Origin: Lethocerus indicus
Taxonomy: Eukaryota; Arthropoda; Insecta; Hemiptera; Belostomatidae
Length of the DNA stretch: 64,000 bases
Assembly: GCA_019843655.1 (NCBI GenBank)
Contig: JACDQD010000004.1
Location: 6,696,001-6,760,000 of the forward strand
Direction: 5' to 3'
Below, in pieces: positions 14,374 through 28,841 of the stretch (position 1 is its first letter; each line of letters begins with the position of its first letter). Below the pieces are notes generated by a model, which was given only the letters and a program-made list of their open reading frames with translations, did not search any database and was not told the origin of the DNA. Both the position numbers and the translations under genes were made by a program.

Positions 14374-14412
14374 CTCCTCCTCATCCTCCTCCTCCTCTTC
14401 CTCCTCCTCCTC
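14374..14412 (+). repeat. (CCT)n trinucleotide microsatellite
   Basis: About 39 bp of near-perfect CTC/CCT repeat with a single interruption (TCATCC). It explains the leucine-rich and arginine-rich open frames on either strand here. Confidence 0.85.
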
Positions 14413-17400
14413 GCCCACAGTAAGGGCGCACATATCTCAAATGTTTTCCGCCTGGTCCTCTCCTCACATATACAAATACACACATATCTCCACTCGTTCG
14501 TGAAGGATACGAGACTGTTTATGTGTTCAACTATATGTTCGTGTGTGTGCTTGTAGGGGTTGGAGAGGGCAAGCTCTTCGGAAAGCGAATAAAGTTCACG
14601 CAGTATTTTCTCCCTCCTTTCTTTTTGCATGGATTCAGAACGGCGAAACGCGCTGGGGAGGATATAATTTATTTCGGGTCGTGATCCCTTGGGTATTATA
14701 CTTATTGAAGCGTGACGACACCATTAGTTATTTATTCTGGAATTTGTGGTCGAAATGCGTTCGACCATAATTTCGGGATAATCTGTGGAAAGCTTTAAAA
14801 ATGTATATTAATAAAAAGAATATACCCAAAAAATTTGTAACTTAGTAGAGAGGATAATGGCGTTTGTTAATGGCTCAAATATTTTCCCTTAATTAAAATA
14901 CTTTTTTTATTCTAATTTAAATTGAATTAATAATCTGTATTATTATTATATAGGTCGTCCCGCACGAGTGTATGATTTCCAAACAGATTATTAAAACACA
15001 TAGAAGCGTATTGAGGATTTAACCGCCGAGGTCATAAAATATCCGTTGATTTAAAATTGCTACATTGTTTGATTAATTATTTGAGTTATTTTATACGATG
15101 CTGACGAGTTTAACCTTCGCTATTACGTACTGGACTTATCGAAAACGCATGCCGAGAGGACTGGACCAAGTTCCTAATTCGATAGGGGTACAAGTTCCGA
15201 ATCCCTTAAGGAAAAAAAAAATTAGATTCGGTCAAAGTTTGGGAAATTGCCTCGGAGCCGGTACTAACTCTTCTCGGAGGGGGCTGTCTCTTCTAAGTAA
15301 CCGAGGCCGGCAATGCTGACGGTTCCTGCACTCTTAAAATTTCAGCCTACCGCCGTCCGAAGGGAGGAACACGCGCGACTGGCATCTCGGGCCGCGGGCC
15401 CGGACCATAAACTATTTACAAGAGAAAAACCCAGAAGAGACGCTGGAGTTTTTTTTCCGGCGAAGGCTTTTCCCCTCCCCTAAAAATTTGAGTGCGGCGA
15501 TGTTGGGGGCGGGGGATGTTAGCCGGGAGTCTGCCTCGGGAACCACCCCCGAGTTTAATAATAAACTCGATTTGTTGATACGTCGGTGCTTTTAAGCGCG
15601 GCCCCGGGTAATAGGAGCGGGGTACCGGCCCGGCCCGCTTTACTTTAGCTTCTATCTTCGCTATAGCCCCGACTTAAGTGGACCCTACGCCGCCCTACCA
15701 CTTTCCACCCTTACTAAGTATTGGGCTCCAACTCCTTTGGGATTTTAACGAGGCGACTGTCTTCTCTATAACATAACCTCTTTATGATTTTCGTCCCTAT
15801 TTCGGGCACAGAATTCCCAACCATTTAATAGCTTTGCCTGTATACGCGCCTCTTTTTCTATTTGCCGGAAATACATTTGTTGGAATCGAACAGCAGAAAC
15901 CTATCTTCACCACAGTGAAACTTTACAGGAATGGAGACAATAAAAGTTATATTTCCACGATTCCTCCACTGCTCAGAACCCTACCAATCAGAAGTTTAGG
16001 AATTTGAAGTTCGAAATACTAAATATGAATTTAAAACATTTACTTTTGGCCGGTTAAATATAGGTCTGCTTGTCAAGCCATCGAGTTTTCAGGAAAATTT
16101 CATTCTAATTTGATAAATGAAACGCGGATTAATTAATATGCGGGGCAAAGTTTTAATACCTATGTCTGTTTGTAACGAAGCCTGAATTTTGTTTCACTGA
16201 TAAAACATTGGACCAGGAGAAAGCTTGCTAAAACATATCGCAGAATATGAATCGTATTATCACGAATTTTTGCCAAAACAAAAACGAGATATATGTAACA
16301 ATTAAGTTGCACAGTTCAAATTAAATTAAGCTATATCGCAAAAATACACCATCCATGTAAAATTTAATAGGAGATAATTCAGAACCTTGTAATCTTCTTT
16401 AAAATCAAAACGAACAATTTTAGAGTAACGTTTATTATTTTAATAGATCGAGTTACCTTGTGAATTTATATGGGTGATAGATATTACAGGAACAACAGGA
16501 TTGAACCTCACTATAGGTGTCTTGAATTTAAATGGCACGCCCTATATATAACGTCAGTTCATCAACATATCTACCCGACATTGAGTGTGGACCTCAGTAT
16601 AAATCACTGCTTACAGTGGAGAGGCAGTAGCTTCAAACTGGCAAGTTTAATGAATAGATAATGTATATTGAGCTAATAATCAATAATCAGTTTCATAATT
16701 ATGAAATCGTGTAATTGATTTTCATTCAGTTGTGAACTATTCGTGAATGTGAAAATTATTCCTGTTCACAATAGTGTGTTAAATCGATCCAAATTATGCA
16801 TCGCATTCCTCTGTAATATGTCGCTGAAACGTTTCAATATTGTATAATAGGAGATAGGGCCAAAACTTATACGGGTAGCTTCCGGGGGACACACTTATTA
16901 GACCGTTGACAATAAGAAGAGATATCGGTTTTTTCCCGTCGGGAGGAGGTCCAGAAGGAAAAATTGAATTGGAGCACCCCTCGGAGGCTGATGGCGTCCA
17001 TCTGTCGGGGCGCCGGCCTCCCCGGGGAAGGCCCCTGACAAATAGGGGTGACGACAATTTGTGTTCTGTGAGAAGGGGGGTCACGTGACGGGCCTTTGTG
17101 TGGCCCCCGTGCGTGGTGGCGCTAGCGCCGGCGGGTGCGTACGCCACGGGAGGGACACCAATCAACGCCGGTGACCCCTGGCTCGTCAATGACACAGATA
17201 GATGACCCTAAAGCCCCCAACGCCTAGCACCCTTCCGCTCCTACATCTATTCCAATGCATGCCTTCAGCTTAAAACTTGGATGGACGTATATATGTATTC
17301 CTTAAAATGGTAGATACGTGTAATTGAAGGAAGCTGGATCGACCACTCAATTATATTTGGGCACCCGCCGATAAGACTAACCGGATCAATCCACCCAATT

Positions 17401-19638
17401 TGATTATAGTTTGAATCTAGTGGAAAGTTACCCTCATACATCAATGCAACGTTCTGTGGCGTACAGGGAAAGGACATCAACTATAACTCATGAGGCTTTC
17501 CACCAGCTCGTTATTTGTTACTAAAAAAAGAACGTTATCAACGAGTCGAAGTGTGTATACAGCTGTATTGCAGATTTAACTTCCATGTACCACACGAAAC
17601 TTTAACTACATATTTAGTGTTAATTCTATTTGAAATCCAAAGATGCTGAAATTGAAAATTAAGAATCAATTTATTATTTCAGATTAATGGAAAAGAAAAA
17701 GTGTAACGGTAGATTTATAATAATACGCGCATTGAATCACCATTAACATAGCCTTTAAGAAATATTATTTTTTATTTTGTCCAAAACAGTGAAATATTAA
17801 TATGTTAATAATTATTAGGCAGTTAGATAGCTGTAAATAGCGAGCATTTAATATTTATCAAACTAGTATTTACATTATCTTTACCATATTATAAAAAAGG
17901 GGGGAAATATATCAATTTTACAAATATGACTAGGGCTGAGGCTTTTGAAACCCCCTTCTTTGATCATTCAACGGATTCAACTTCCTTTCATGCAATGCCG
18001 CTCCGGTCCGAAAAAACGGAAAGAACACATTCCACTGATTGAATATCATAAAAATGATTTCATAATCCCGTGCACTTATGGTAAATTACATTTTCCTTGA
18101 AAACACGTTTCCGACTTGAAAGCGCGTCATTTCAATTAAACGTATGGGACGGTAAATTTATATTTCAAAATTTCCTGTCGCACTTCACTCGTTATGCATG
18201 GTCATGCATATTGGTGTCTCTTATTTGTTCATTATCTCGCATCGTGCGACCGCCTATTCCCAAGGACAGTAGGCTCATCGATAAATACTTGAACATAAAA
18301 AAGTTTCTTCCGGAATCAATAGATATGCCATATGCCGATATTTTGTCAGCATATAGAATAATTCATTTCTTATATAAGCTCTAATTGTTAAAGTAATACA
18401 ATTATAAAGGACTACATCTTTAATCACTTATAGGTAGTATTAATTTCAAAATACTAATAATCAGATAATAATAGTCATAGGGAATATAATTGTGTGGAAA
18501 ATGAGGTCCATCATTTTTTAGAGGACACAATGATTCAGACCAATCATTACCGGTGATGAGAGAGAAATTCGCATTTGAGTCTCCTCGCCAGTCGGTGGGG
18601 TGGCTCATGTTTCACTCCGTAATGTTTTTCATTAAGCCGCGAGTTTCCACCATCACCAGCCTTGTATCAGAGTGCCGGTTCCCATTTCCCAGGCCGGTAA
18701 CGCGCCCATTAATTCATAACTGGAAGAAGGATCCCGGAGGTTTTTCCCGTTTATTTCTTGCGTGAAACATAATTTGAGCCCAGTTTCCCGACCCGGTTGA
18801 TAATGAAATACAATCCTTTTAGCAGGTACCTTATTTATAAATCCGAATTAATAGATATGGAAATTTCAAATATGTTGTTCTTGATTCGTGAAGTCTGACA
18901 GGTTAAAGATACCGACTAGTGTAGGAATCTGTGTGGGATGTATGATAGAAGTAGATATATAATCGATGGAATGGTGGTATTTTCTCCCCCGCCCCCACGA
19001 ATTTCCCGAATCTCTCCAGAGAACACAATGAGAATGTGGTACAGGAATAAATGAAGTTGAATCGAGAGAGGGGGATCCAATGAGATCAAAGCGAAGAAAA
19101 TGATACAGTGAATACGTGATGGGATGGGGGAGAAGACATATTTACCGATTTGGTACTGCACAGAGCTTCTGTCGGTACAGAAGAACACATTGTGCAGAAA
19201 CGAAGAGGATCCCCGTTGTAGAATTATGCGGAGAATAGACTGGAGGGGGAACGTGTTTACTGGTTTTCAAAAAGTAAAGCTTTTGATCTGTAAGTGCAGG
19301 GTGTAAGAAAAAATCGTACTTGGGTTATATTTAAAGGGGGTGGCTCTTCCTCTTACCGAAGTACAGTCCCAAACTTTACCACTTCGTGGAATTATTTTTG
19401 TGACATAAATAAATTGAAAATTAAATATAAGTACCGAAATATGAACACAAGATTCTTCTTCACTATTTTAGGGTTGAACCTAGAACAAAGATAGAACAAA
19501 TATTCACTTGTTCTGAAATAAAAATATAATCAAGCTTTCATTTTTAATTTAGTTTAAATTACACTCACTTTTATTATTTCCACAGTTACTTACTCAGCTT
19601 CAACTGAAATTGATTTCTGACCCTCCCCAAACGATTAC

Positions 19639-19641
<3 letters not shown>
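14413..19641. other. Non-coding DNA, GC blocks at 15290-15660 and 16890-17240
   Basis: Two GC-rich blocks are set in AT-rich DNA. The second contains a 12-bp perfect palindrome, GGCGCTAGCGCC, at 17118-17129. The 133-codon minus-strand frame at 16794-17195 overlaps a plus-strand frame in the same GC block and has no recognisable motif. I see no supported gene. Confidence 0.5.

Positions 19642-19669
<28 letters not shown>
19642..19669. repeat. (AT)n microsatellite
   Basis: An uninterrupted alternating AT run of about 28 bp in AT-rich DNA. Confidence 0.9.
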
Positions 19670-22292
19670 TCGAAATTTTTATTTTTGGAGCACATTGATG
19701 AGACATAATGCAAAATTTAAATCTCTTTAAAAGTTATTTTGACATAGTTGTAAATCATAACCCCATAAATAATTAAATTGCTCCTCCTAATAAATTTAAT
19801 GGTGTCAGCAAGTGACCTTCTAAAATTCCTAATAACGACTAAACAATCAATCAGGCCATTATTAAAGAGGGCAAAATTTTCAGTTCTGTTTAGTGTTAAT
19901 CATTTATAAATAGCCCCTTCTTACATGCATAGTCGCGCCAATTCGGGATTTGCAAAATTCGTCACGTTCGGCCCATTACTAACGACGGACGGGCATGAAA
20001 TAGGGGATATTCCTTTAACAGAGATTGAATAGTAACGATTGATATTAGCATAATTTATACTGGACTGTTTATCATAAAAATACGGGGGTTGGGATTCGGG
20101 GGGAGTAATTGATAATTTATTAATGAATAATAAAAACTGATAATGACGGTGATATAGCTCAATGAATTGATACAACGACAAAATTCAAATTTTATATTGA
20201 ACCGTAATGAATGCTGCAAATACGGGAATACGGCTAACGTTGGCCGAAGGAAAATTACTCATTCAAATTGTATTTTCTCAGAAAATATACACATACTTCT
20301 ATAAAATTAGTTAAACACGATAACGAATAAGGACACGTTAGGAGCCGGATCTTGTCTACATTCCAAAATTGGAAGTGAATAACAATTCGAATTGTCTGTT
20401 CTGGTAAGGTCAACACGATCGAAGGGGCATTATTATACATTAAGCCCAATCGGCAAACTCAAAGTTAACCCAACTTAATGGCCGATTTGGTAACAGTTCA
20501 TGGGATGAGAGAGGTCGGAGGGGTTGGCGGGGGATGGTGGAGTGTAATTTTAATTATTGTATCTCTGTTAGTGATGTTAAACTCCGTGATTGACAGCCAT
20601 CTCTCAGGGCTGCCCTATCGACGCCGCTTCATCACCAACAATCGCTGCTTCTCGGGGCGGTTAATTCTCGTACAGGATTCCATTGAGTCCACCCCATAAT
20701 TGTAGATATAATTAACTGAATTACACCGCGGATAATAAATGAATGTCCTATGACAGGCGTCATTAGAAATATGCGTTGTCCAATCGTTCAAGCATAAGCC
20801 CAACTCTTCCACGAATGCGAAGACTGAATGTTAAGAATATTCGTTGATTTTTTGGATCGTCAGCCGGGGCTCGAAACACGGTCTGATTTCCATCTAGGAC
20901 CTAATTATAAAATATGCCGAATAACGATTAGGGCGGCGCCCTAATGACGAAGTTCGATCGTAACGTGACAGGGAAATCTGTCCCGGTCTGAAACGGGAGG
21001 CTAATGATAGGCTCCCCCTCTCGGCTCACCGCCGCCTTCTTCCTAATACTCGAGGTTACAAACTTGGGTCATAAACTTCGGCCTTGCGCCGCGGCTCGTT
21101 TAGGCCCGCAATACGCCTTTGGAATTTACGACCGGAATTATTATACCGGCTGGGGGTTGGGCGCCGATGACATCGCACCTATTTCAACGTCGGCTATTTT
21201 AAGATTCATAACACCAGTCCGTTTATCATTTATTTACCGCGTAGCTATAATTTCAATCACTTCCTTCAATCGCATTTTTACTTAGACAAATTTATATAAT
21301 GTGACAATAACTCCAATCGGAGTCAGAAGAAGCGATTGCATAGCCATTCGCAGAATACTCCTACCACTCAGACAAAGTATTAATACTATAGAGGGAGAAA
21401 AATTAAAACCGGTTAAGTATGAAACAGTTGGGCGTAATTCGTAACAGATCATAACTATTACTTACAAATAAATTATTAATTTATTTATGCATAATTCACG
21501 TTATACATAACCTGTATCCACCGATTCGAACTCTTTTCCATCCAACATTCGATTCCTATTCTTCTTTCGAATGAAATCTGCGGATCGCGTACGACAGCGT
21601 ATGCATATTGCATAAACACGAGCCTTTCGAACGGAATTGTAGGCAGCCGTTTCCCTCTTTCTTCCTGCGATATCTACATCCGGGAAAAGCGGTTCGACTG
21701 GAAAATGATTCGTGTCATCCGTATTGTGTATACTTATCGAGGGTTCCCGATCTCACTTGGAGGAGAGGAGGAGGGCGGGTGAACGAAGGAAGTTCGATTG
21801 CTCGGGCCGCAAATATGAAAAACTTGATGCTTTAAATGTTGTAACATATTGGTCTGATCCAATTTTCGATGTAAACGAAAGCCTACACAAAGAAAAGAGC
21901 AATAATGTTTACAATAATCATCATATCCTTAAAATTGTAAAAATATTGTTGTTGGAATAAGGTTGGCACTTCGAAAAATTTTAATTAAATGGTAATTCCC
22001 ATTGGAAATGAATCCACATTTCGGCTCAGATATATGGGTAAAAGTTATAAAAGAAATGCAGCTACTGCAAGTGATAGCGGATAAATGACAAAGTCGGAGA
22101 TTAATATTATTAAGTCCTAATAACACGCTTCTTTAATTAATGGGGACATAATATGGGATAAGGCTTCTTTCGGTGGACAAGTTGACAAGCTATTATTACG
22201 GCCCCTCCCACCCGAACGACACGCTCTTTAAAACTTGTCGCCCCGATAACTTGGGCAGAAGAAATTCAGCAGGATTATAGACAAGAAGAGAG
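19670..22292. other. Non-coding DNA
   Basis: Modest GC-rich blocks lie at about 20480-20680 and 20930-21190, and the rest is AT-rich. No open frame here carries a recognisable domain. Confidence 0.5.
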
Positions 22293-22315
22293 AGAAGAAG
22301 AAGAAGAAGAAGAAG
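22293..22315 (+). repeat. (GAA)n trinucleotide microsatellite
   Basis: A run of about seven GAA/AAG units lies inside a wider purine-rich stretch (about 22255-22440). Confidence 0.85.
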
Positions 22316-25300
22316 TTTGCTTTTGAATTTTAACTGGAGAAGCCGGAATGAAGTCAGTTAGGAAACAAAGACGGTAATTAGGACGGGCCTGTGAAATGGG
22401 AGAGTTGGGAAGAAACGATGGGTCTTAATAAATGCCCTCTATCGCTTGTCTTGTCAACAATCCATTCCCATTTCAACCTTCCCCTTTTCCCCGCCGCCCC
22501 CTCCACCGCGTCGTCACGGCTTTTATCTTCTTATAATTTATAGAATTAAGGTTCTCGCGACTTAATTTTATGGGCGCCGGGAGGAAGGGAGGCCGGGGGA
22601 ACTCCAAGATGCTCCTCCAAAGTTATAACTTCGAACCCTCCGACGACTCTTCCAGTTCGTGTCGCTGTGAGATTTGGGGGTAATAATAGTTGCTTGAAAA
22701 TTGTTTCATCCCCTCAATGGGCGGTTTGAAGTCGTTTAACTTCAACGAAACTGTCGGGTAATTATTGGACGCCTTTCAGCTGGGACCCCGGGCGAATTAA
22801 ATGTTTATATACCGAGAGGAGAATAGATTGATAGGAACAAGAGCACTTCCTAAAACAATGTTAATGTGGCACTTTCAATACGCCAAACTGAAAAACCTTG
22901 AATAACTATTGTAATATACAACTATTGTTAGCCACAAGGGAAATATGTTTATTCCATTCCATAAAATAATAATATGCTTTTATTCATTTCATAATCACAG
23001 TTATTATCGGGATGGGAACGGTTTGTCATGTGTTATTAAATGGTTTTTATTAGTTTTTAGTAGAATTGACTGATGGACTCGTCTGAGGATAAGCTCGCTA
23101 TCTGTGCAATTTTCATTAAATTCCCGATGGGTTTATTATTTCCGTAATAATAGAAGGAATTTTTTATTATATAATATTATTATTTTATATACACATGGTT
23201 CACGAATAAGATAACATTCATTATTACTTGAAACAGAAGTGAAAGAAACAGAGAATATCTCAGGAGTAGTGGATCTTCGAACGATAAGATTGAACGCGTT
23301 CCCTAATTATACGTTCCTATTTAACGAAGGCTCAAATAAACCCCCATTGTTTTCATCATCGGACAACCTGAAGGGTTAGAAAGGCCAGAAAAATAAAATC
23401 GTCAGAATCAAATTACAGGGTGGCATTAATGTGATTTAACTGGTGGTCGATTAAGGGAGGGGGGTGGGAGCATCATCGTCATTATTATTTTATGGTTGGC
23501 AATTTGTGAAATGGAAGTGCTCCGAATTAATAAGTCAGTGTTCGAGCCGCGTTCCTCCCCGTTTTAATTCCGTTACAATTACAACCGTCGGCCCAATTAT
23601 TCGATTGTATTACACTCTGTTTCGGAGCCCATTAACCGAGGGGGCCCGAATAAAAACTGGGATAAATTTATTTCGCCCCGAAGTTTAATCGGGAATTCAA
23701 ACCTAATTTAACTTGCCACAGCGGTCACGATTTATCGCATCGTTGACGGGCGTCCGTATGGTACCAAGAAATAACTGCTACGAATGTTAACTATAATTAG
23801 TGTATAAAGGTGAACTAAAATAATTTACGGCATAAATTTAACACTCAATTTAGCGCGAGGAGCCTTTTTGCCAATTAACAATCGGCTTATTGGTCGCGGT
23901 GAGGCGTTAAGGCGGGGGTGAAAAAAAAGAATTGTTGCGGGTAGTGAGAGACTTATTCAATGATTAACACGTCCCCTCCCCCCCATGGAAGCGGACAATT
24001 ACAGTTATCTTGGCCGTGGTATTAGCGAGGGCTCAGGGAGCCTAAGCCGCGCGGGGGCGGGTTATGTTTTATGTATTTCCGCCCCCTCCGGCCGCCCTAA
24101 TGATCTGATTACCATACGGGGGATCCGCCCCCCATTTGAACGGATTCCCCGGGCCGGCGGTAAATGACCGGACTGGGGAAAAAAGCCCCGGACTTCCCCC
24201 GTGTCCGACCCCAGTCGGCAACGGCTATCCAGGGGGAAACGGCCGCTACCGCCACATTTACATTCAAGGCTTTGTTTCTTTTCAAGCGCAATATGCGCCC
24301 CTCCTCCCCTCCCATTCCGACCACCACACTGCCCCTACAGATGTAATCCGTCTTTCTCGTCCAATGTTGAAACCGACAGATTTCGCTATATTATTCCCTA
24401 TATTCGCTACTCCTTTACGCTTTGGAGCTATTTATCAGTATCGTGGATAGTCTGATCTTGTTGATAGGGCCGAATTTTTGGCTTGAGAATTGGGAACGAC
24501 GAGGGTTGGTTTTCGGCCTCACAATAGCGCGGGTTAGATTTCCGTGACCGCTTCAGAGTTTTAGTTAATTTTAGCCTTCAGCCCTCACTCCTTTATACCT
24601 AACCTACTCTCATTTTATATGGTAATCTCGTCCCAGTTTCAAACGCAACCGATTTAAACCGATTAACGGGTTCGCTGGCTCCGTTATACGCGCATCTGAT
24701 TTTGTTTTAACTGTCATTACTGACGGGAATACTAACCAAACGCTTGGTGTTGGTGGGGGGGGGTGGCGCAGGAAATATCGGTATTTGAAATTACCCTAAT
24801 TGATGTTTCCTCGGATCTTCCGGCGGCCATTTGATTCGCGGATGGTTGATGGGTGGGTTGGGGCTTACAATTAGTCGGGTCGGTGGACGAGGATTGACGC
24901 AAGTTATTGAATATGGGAAGGAGGGCGGGTACGAACAGCGCCAATTCCCCGAAAGCTACCGATAAATTATTCGAGTCGGGCGGGGACAAGTGACAATAAA
25001 TTAAAGTCGTGGCGGAAAAGCGCATCTCGCGGCCTCTAATTGCTTTTCGGGCCCGCCGAGGATGGACGGAAAAAATATACCGTTTTGTTTGGACGTTTTC
25101 GAAATACATTGTGAAATTGTTCGGCGATGGGGGCCATATATCAGTCGGCCGGGCGACGGGGGCCCGGCCAGGATTCATTAGGCCCACCCGAACCGGCTCA
25201 CAGTATACCCAATTGTATATGCGCCAATTGTATTTCCCAACCGGCTATGTTAACAAATACCCGCGATTAACCGTCACCGAGAATTGCGTTATTAAAATCG

Positions 25301-25430
25301 AGTCGTCCTTTGCACCTTCATTACGGTTAATAGCGCCACAGTCTGAATGAATGAAGTTATGTCGCCTGCGAGGAGAATCTGTTCTCGCTCTAGGAGCCGT
25401 AACAATATCCAGATAAGGTCAGAAGCCTAA
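22316..25430. other. Non-coding DNA, GC blocks at 23880-24330 and 24730-25200
   Basis: Several frames are open on both strands in the GC blocks, for example minus 24732-25187 (151 codons) against plus 25009-25350. Mutual overlap and the absence of any motif suggest composition, not coding. A row of G residues occurs at about 24756-24763. Confidence 0.45.
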
Positions 25431-25790
25431 ACCAGCAGGTGGAAGTACACCGCCCCCGGAGATATGGCGCTGGTACGAGGTACAAGCGCGACTGTAACCA
25501 GATGGTACAACGGGGTTCGCCCTCTACCAGCCAGCACCGCGACTATCGGCAAGGAGTTTACGCGATTCCCCCTGTACGTGTACCGGATGCGGGCTTCAGT
25601 TCGAACATGTGTTGTACCATTCAGAAACTGGACTCAATCGGTGGTATTGAAGCGAGGTCGAAAGCGCTACCTTTACCTATGGTCAGCACTGTTTTCATTA
25701 GGTGCTTAAGGAGAGCCTCAGTAAAAAGTAGTGAAAACTCACTTTTACTTGTCTTCATACCTTTGCAACAACGTAGCACTTAATGGCTTG
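25431..25790 (+). other. Coding-like open region, unassigned
   Basis: Two plus-strand frames are open together, one from about 25439 to 25783 (114 codons, starting at GTG, not ATG) and one from 25464 to 25709 (81 codons, ATG start). The block is moderately GC-rich but, unlike other GC bands here, lacks long G or C homopolymers. In the first frame the codons look mixed and protein-like, with Tyr/Arg/Asp-rich stretches such as RYKRDCNQMVQRG. A possible splice acceptor (CCAGCAG) precedes it at about 25434-25440, with a poor pyrimidine tract, and no strong donor is visible. I recognise no family. It could be an exon, a regulatory element or chance. Confidence 0.15.
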
Positions 25791-26699
25791 ATTTGTCTAT
25801 TATTGATTACCAAGTAATCCAAGCAGAACTTGTACTGGCTGTTCTCGAACACTAAGCGTAAGAACTTTTATCCAGTAAAAATAAAAAAATGAGTATTATT
25901 TCAGTGGATTACTGCCCAGCTAGTGGCCTATTTTTGGTCATACAAGCGAGATAATGTTGACGCGATAATTTGAGCAAATTTTCTCAAGACGTTAAAATAT
26001 ATTGCCGGACTTGGGCTGTTTGTTCCACTACGCATTTTAGGCAGGAGGCGAGCAAGAGGGAAAGGGAGATAGAGGAACATCTGCTGTTAATTCGGTAAAT
26101 TGAGTTTAGTGCAGTAAATTATAGAGACACTCCGCGGGTACTAAGTTATATTCCTCGCGGAGAGCTTCCTTCCAGAGAAATGGTTGCTGCCTCCGGTCTG
26201 AAAAATGTCAACTAGTCCAACTCTTAAGATTTAGATGCAGCGACAACCCAACGTATTAATTAATTGATGTTCCGTAGAAGTGTTTTGCCATAATCAGTCA
26301 TGTGCCTGATACTATCACCGAATAATTGAGTAATTATTCTCACGGATGAAGTCGTAAAGAAAAAAAAATTCATTTAACTTTTCTACAGGCTGTAAATGTA
26401 CTTTGCTAATTTTACCTACTCCCTGATGACATGATGAACTAAACTACACGGTTAAAAAATGTTAGATTCCTTAAGTATTTAATGAATGTACACGGGACAG
26501 TAATTTTTTCAAAATTTTTCCGCAATAATTAGCTAATAACTCTGTTTCGACGCCTGAACTGAAACATCGGATTTTTCAAATCTGGCCGCATTTTAGGAAT
26601 TCCAGGGCAATAGGATGATAAATTGAGCCCCCTTTCCATAAAAATGATATTTTCTGGAGGCTACAAGTAGGATGGGCCGCCGCTTTCATGAAGTATTGC

Positions 26700-27330
26700 C
26701 GGCGGCTCGTAGTCAGTTGCTAGTGCCGGGGGCTGGCCTACCGACAAGGGCCCGGCTATAATTCATAAATGAAAACCTTCTGGAAGGTCCGAAACAACCC
26801 CAACCCCGTTTTTGTCGTAAATAACCCCCTTCGCGTTACATATATCTCTCTCTCCTCCCCGCGGTCGGTGGTAGTGTGGCGTGGCGAAGAAGCTAACTTC
26901 AGCCGACCCCCGGAGCCGTTTTATTGTTTATTAAATAAACCCCAGCCCCCATTCCCCATTTTCTTTCGGTCTCAGCCAGAGAAGTCTCTGCGACTGCAAG
27001 AACTGGGAATCTTGGCGCATTATGTCCTCCAGACCCAGTCTGGGGATTTTCATCATTTAGCCAGTTGGCAACTTGGAGCGAGCGAGCGGTTTTGGCGACG
27101 AATATTTATACTGTCAAAGGCTCTACACTCGCTGGACTTTTTTCTTCAAAGTCCGCTTTCCAAGTTTGCGACGAATGCGACCCTCGGCATTAGCCAGAAG
27201 CCAAATTTGTGGCGCGAACAGCGCAATGCGGAAAGCAGTAAGTTGTTCCGAGACTTTGAGCTGGACGTTGAGACAGCGAGCTGCGATGAACGCAGAATAC
27301 TTTTCAATACTTACTGAACTTAATGCAACA
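26700..27330 (+). other. Open region of unusual texture, unassigned
   Basis: A plus-strand frame of 182 codons (26769-27317) begins with ATG (MKTFWK) and overlaps a second open frame (27073-27333). The second half (about 26990-27310) has few homopolymers and contains small hairpins: GGACTTT/AAAGTCC around 27137-27157 and CCAGAC/GTCTGG near 27029-27043. A donor-like GCAGTAAGT lies at about 27236-27244. The product has no domain that I recognise. A lone gene, an exon or a fragment of an old repeat are all possible. Confidence 0.15.
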
Positions 27331-28841
27331 TAAATAATATATCTATAATGTTATTCTTCGAGTCAAATGAATAAATATAAATAAAATATCGAGGAATTCC
27401 TTAATAAGTTATTTCTGTTTGTTTCACACAATTAAGTTTGCATCAATTGCGAAAATTCAGTGATAATATGACGATGTAAAATAGTCAAAACCGAATAAAA
27501 AGGTTAATGCCGGAATTCACGGAACTCTAAAATTTAATTTAATGTAATTTCGTAACATTGATTGCTTTCTTAAAGTGAACTAATGAAGGGTGTTCCAAAA
27601 ACAAGTTATAAAAATAAGTAATGAATGCTAAGGAAAAAATGCTACCCCTTTGGATTATTTTGCTAGTACAAAACTTTTCTATTTCGCATAATTTAAGCCG
27701 TTTTCACTGTGTAACAAAATTACTCCCCCAAAAAATCCCTTTGATATATGTACTGATGGTTCAGAAATTCGAAAAGAATTTACGAAAGGGCTTCGAAGGG
27801 AAAGGACTGATGTCAGGAAAGTGACCTGTAGGCCAAAGCGTGAAACAGGAGGTTTCAGCTCGTTTTATTCTCTTCTCAAACTGTTTGTCCACTCTTGCGC
27901 TTTTTGTCTCAATTTACTTTCACTTTAGGGGAGGGGGGCAGGAAAAGCGACTCCGCACATCGCGGTTCTCTGACCCGCTCCCTTTCCTTCTCCCTTACTT
28001 TCCTTCTCCTCTTCTTATCTTTCGTTCTCCGTCTCTTTCCTCTAACCGGTCGGGCGGGCTCTTAACATCTCCCTCAAGGGCCCTTTCGTGTGTTCCATTG
28101 TCGGAGGCAGATGGGGGGATAAATTCTTAGCGGATAGATCTCCTCCTCCCGTCCGCCCGCTGTGATTTTCCACCGAGCATTTCCCGTTTACTTTGGGACG
28201 GTCCGAAATTAAAATTATGATTTAAAATTCAGAGCCATCGGAAAAAAATACAAACGCCACTGCAAGCTTCAAATTGTGAAGCTAATTCTATTGCCTCTTT
28301 TACATTCGAGTGGTAACTTGGAATGGGACACAGCTGGTACGCTTGCATCAGTTGTTATTAATATGACACGATATTTAATTGACAATTAATTGTATAGCCA
28401 AAATCCTTGGAGTTTATTCAACCAATGTGACAAGGCTCATGCAGGGGCATCACTCTTGAAAATCGTTCCTGTTGCATAAAACAAACAGCGAATTATATTT
28501 GGTTCAATATGACATTTAAATTAATTTTGCTTATATTACATAGCTAAGTTATGTTTTGTATTCAAACGAATAAAACGGTAATGATTTGTTCTATAAACTT
28601 AGTACTGGTACTCAACGTAAGTACTGGTTGTTAGTTATTTAGAATATTTCCACTTCTTATAATCATTTGCTGCGCAAAGATGTCCGGCTGTGGTATGGAA
28701 AAGACGCATTATAATTATCCCAGATTAGGGAATTCCCCGCAGTAAGAAATAAATTCTGATTCCCATCAATATTTAGGATTTAGGTAACTGGATTTTTAAA
28801 ACATTCTGCGGAGGATTACGTTATATACATTATCATGTATA

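Noticed and set aside
24732..25187. 151-codon open frame, minus strand
   Set aside because: It lies in a GC-rich band with an overlapping plus-strand frame, no recognisable motif and no splice or promoter context.
25430..25460. CTCF-like or E-box-like word CCAGCAGGTGG
   Set aside because: A single short match in a GC-rich block is expected by chance, and binding cannot be judged from sequence alone.
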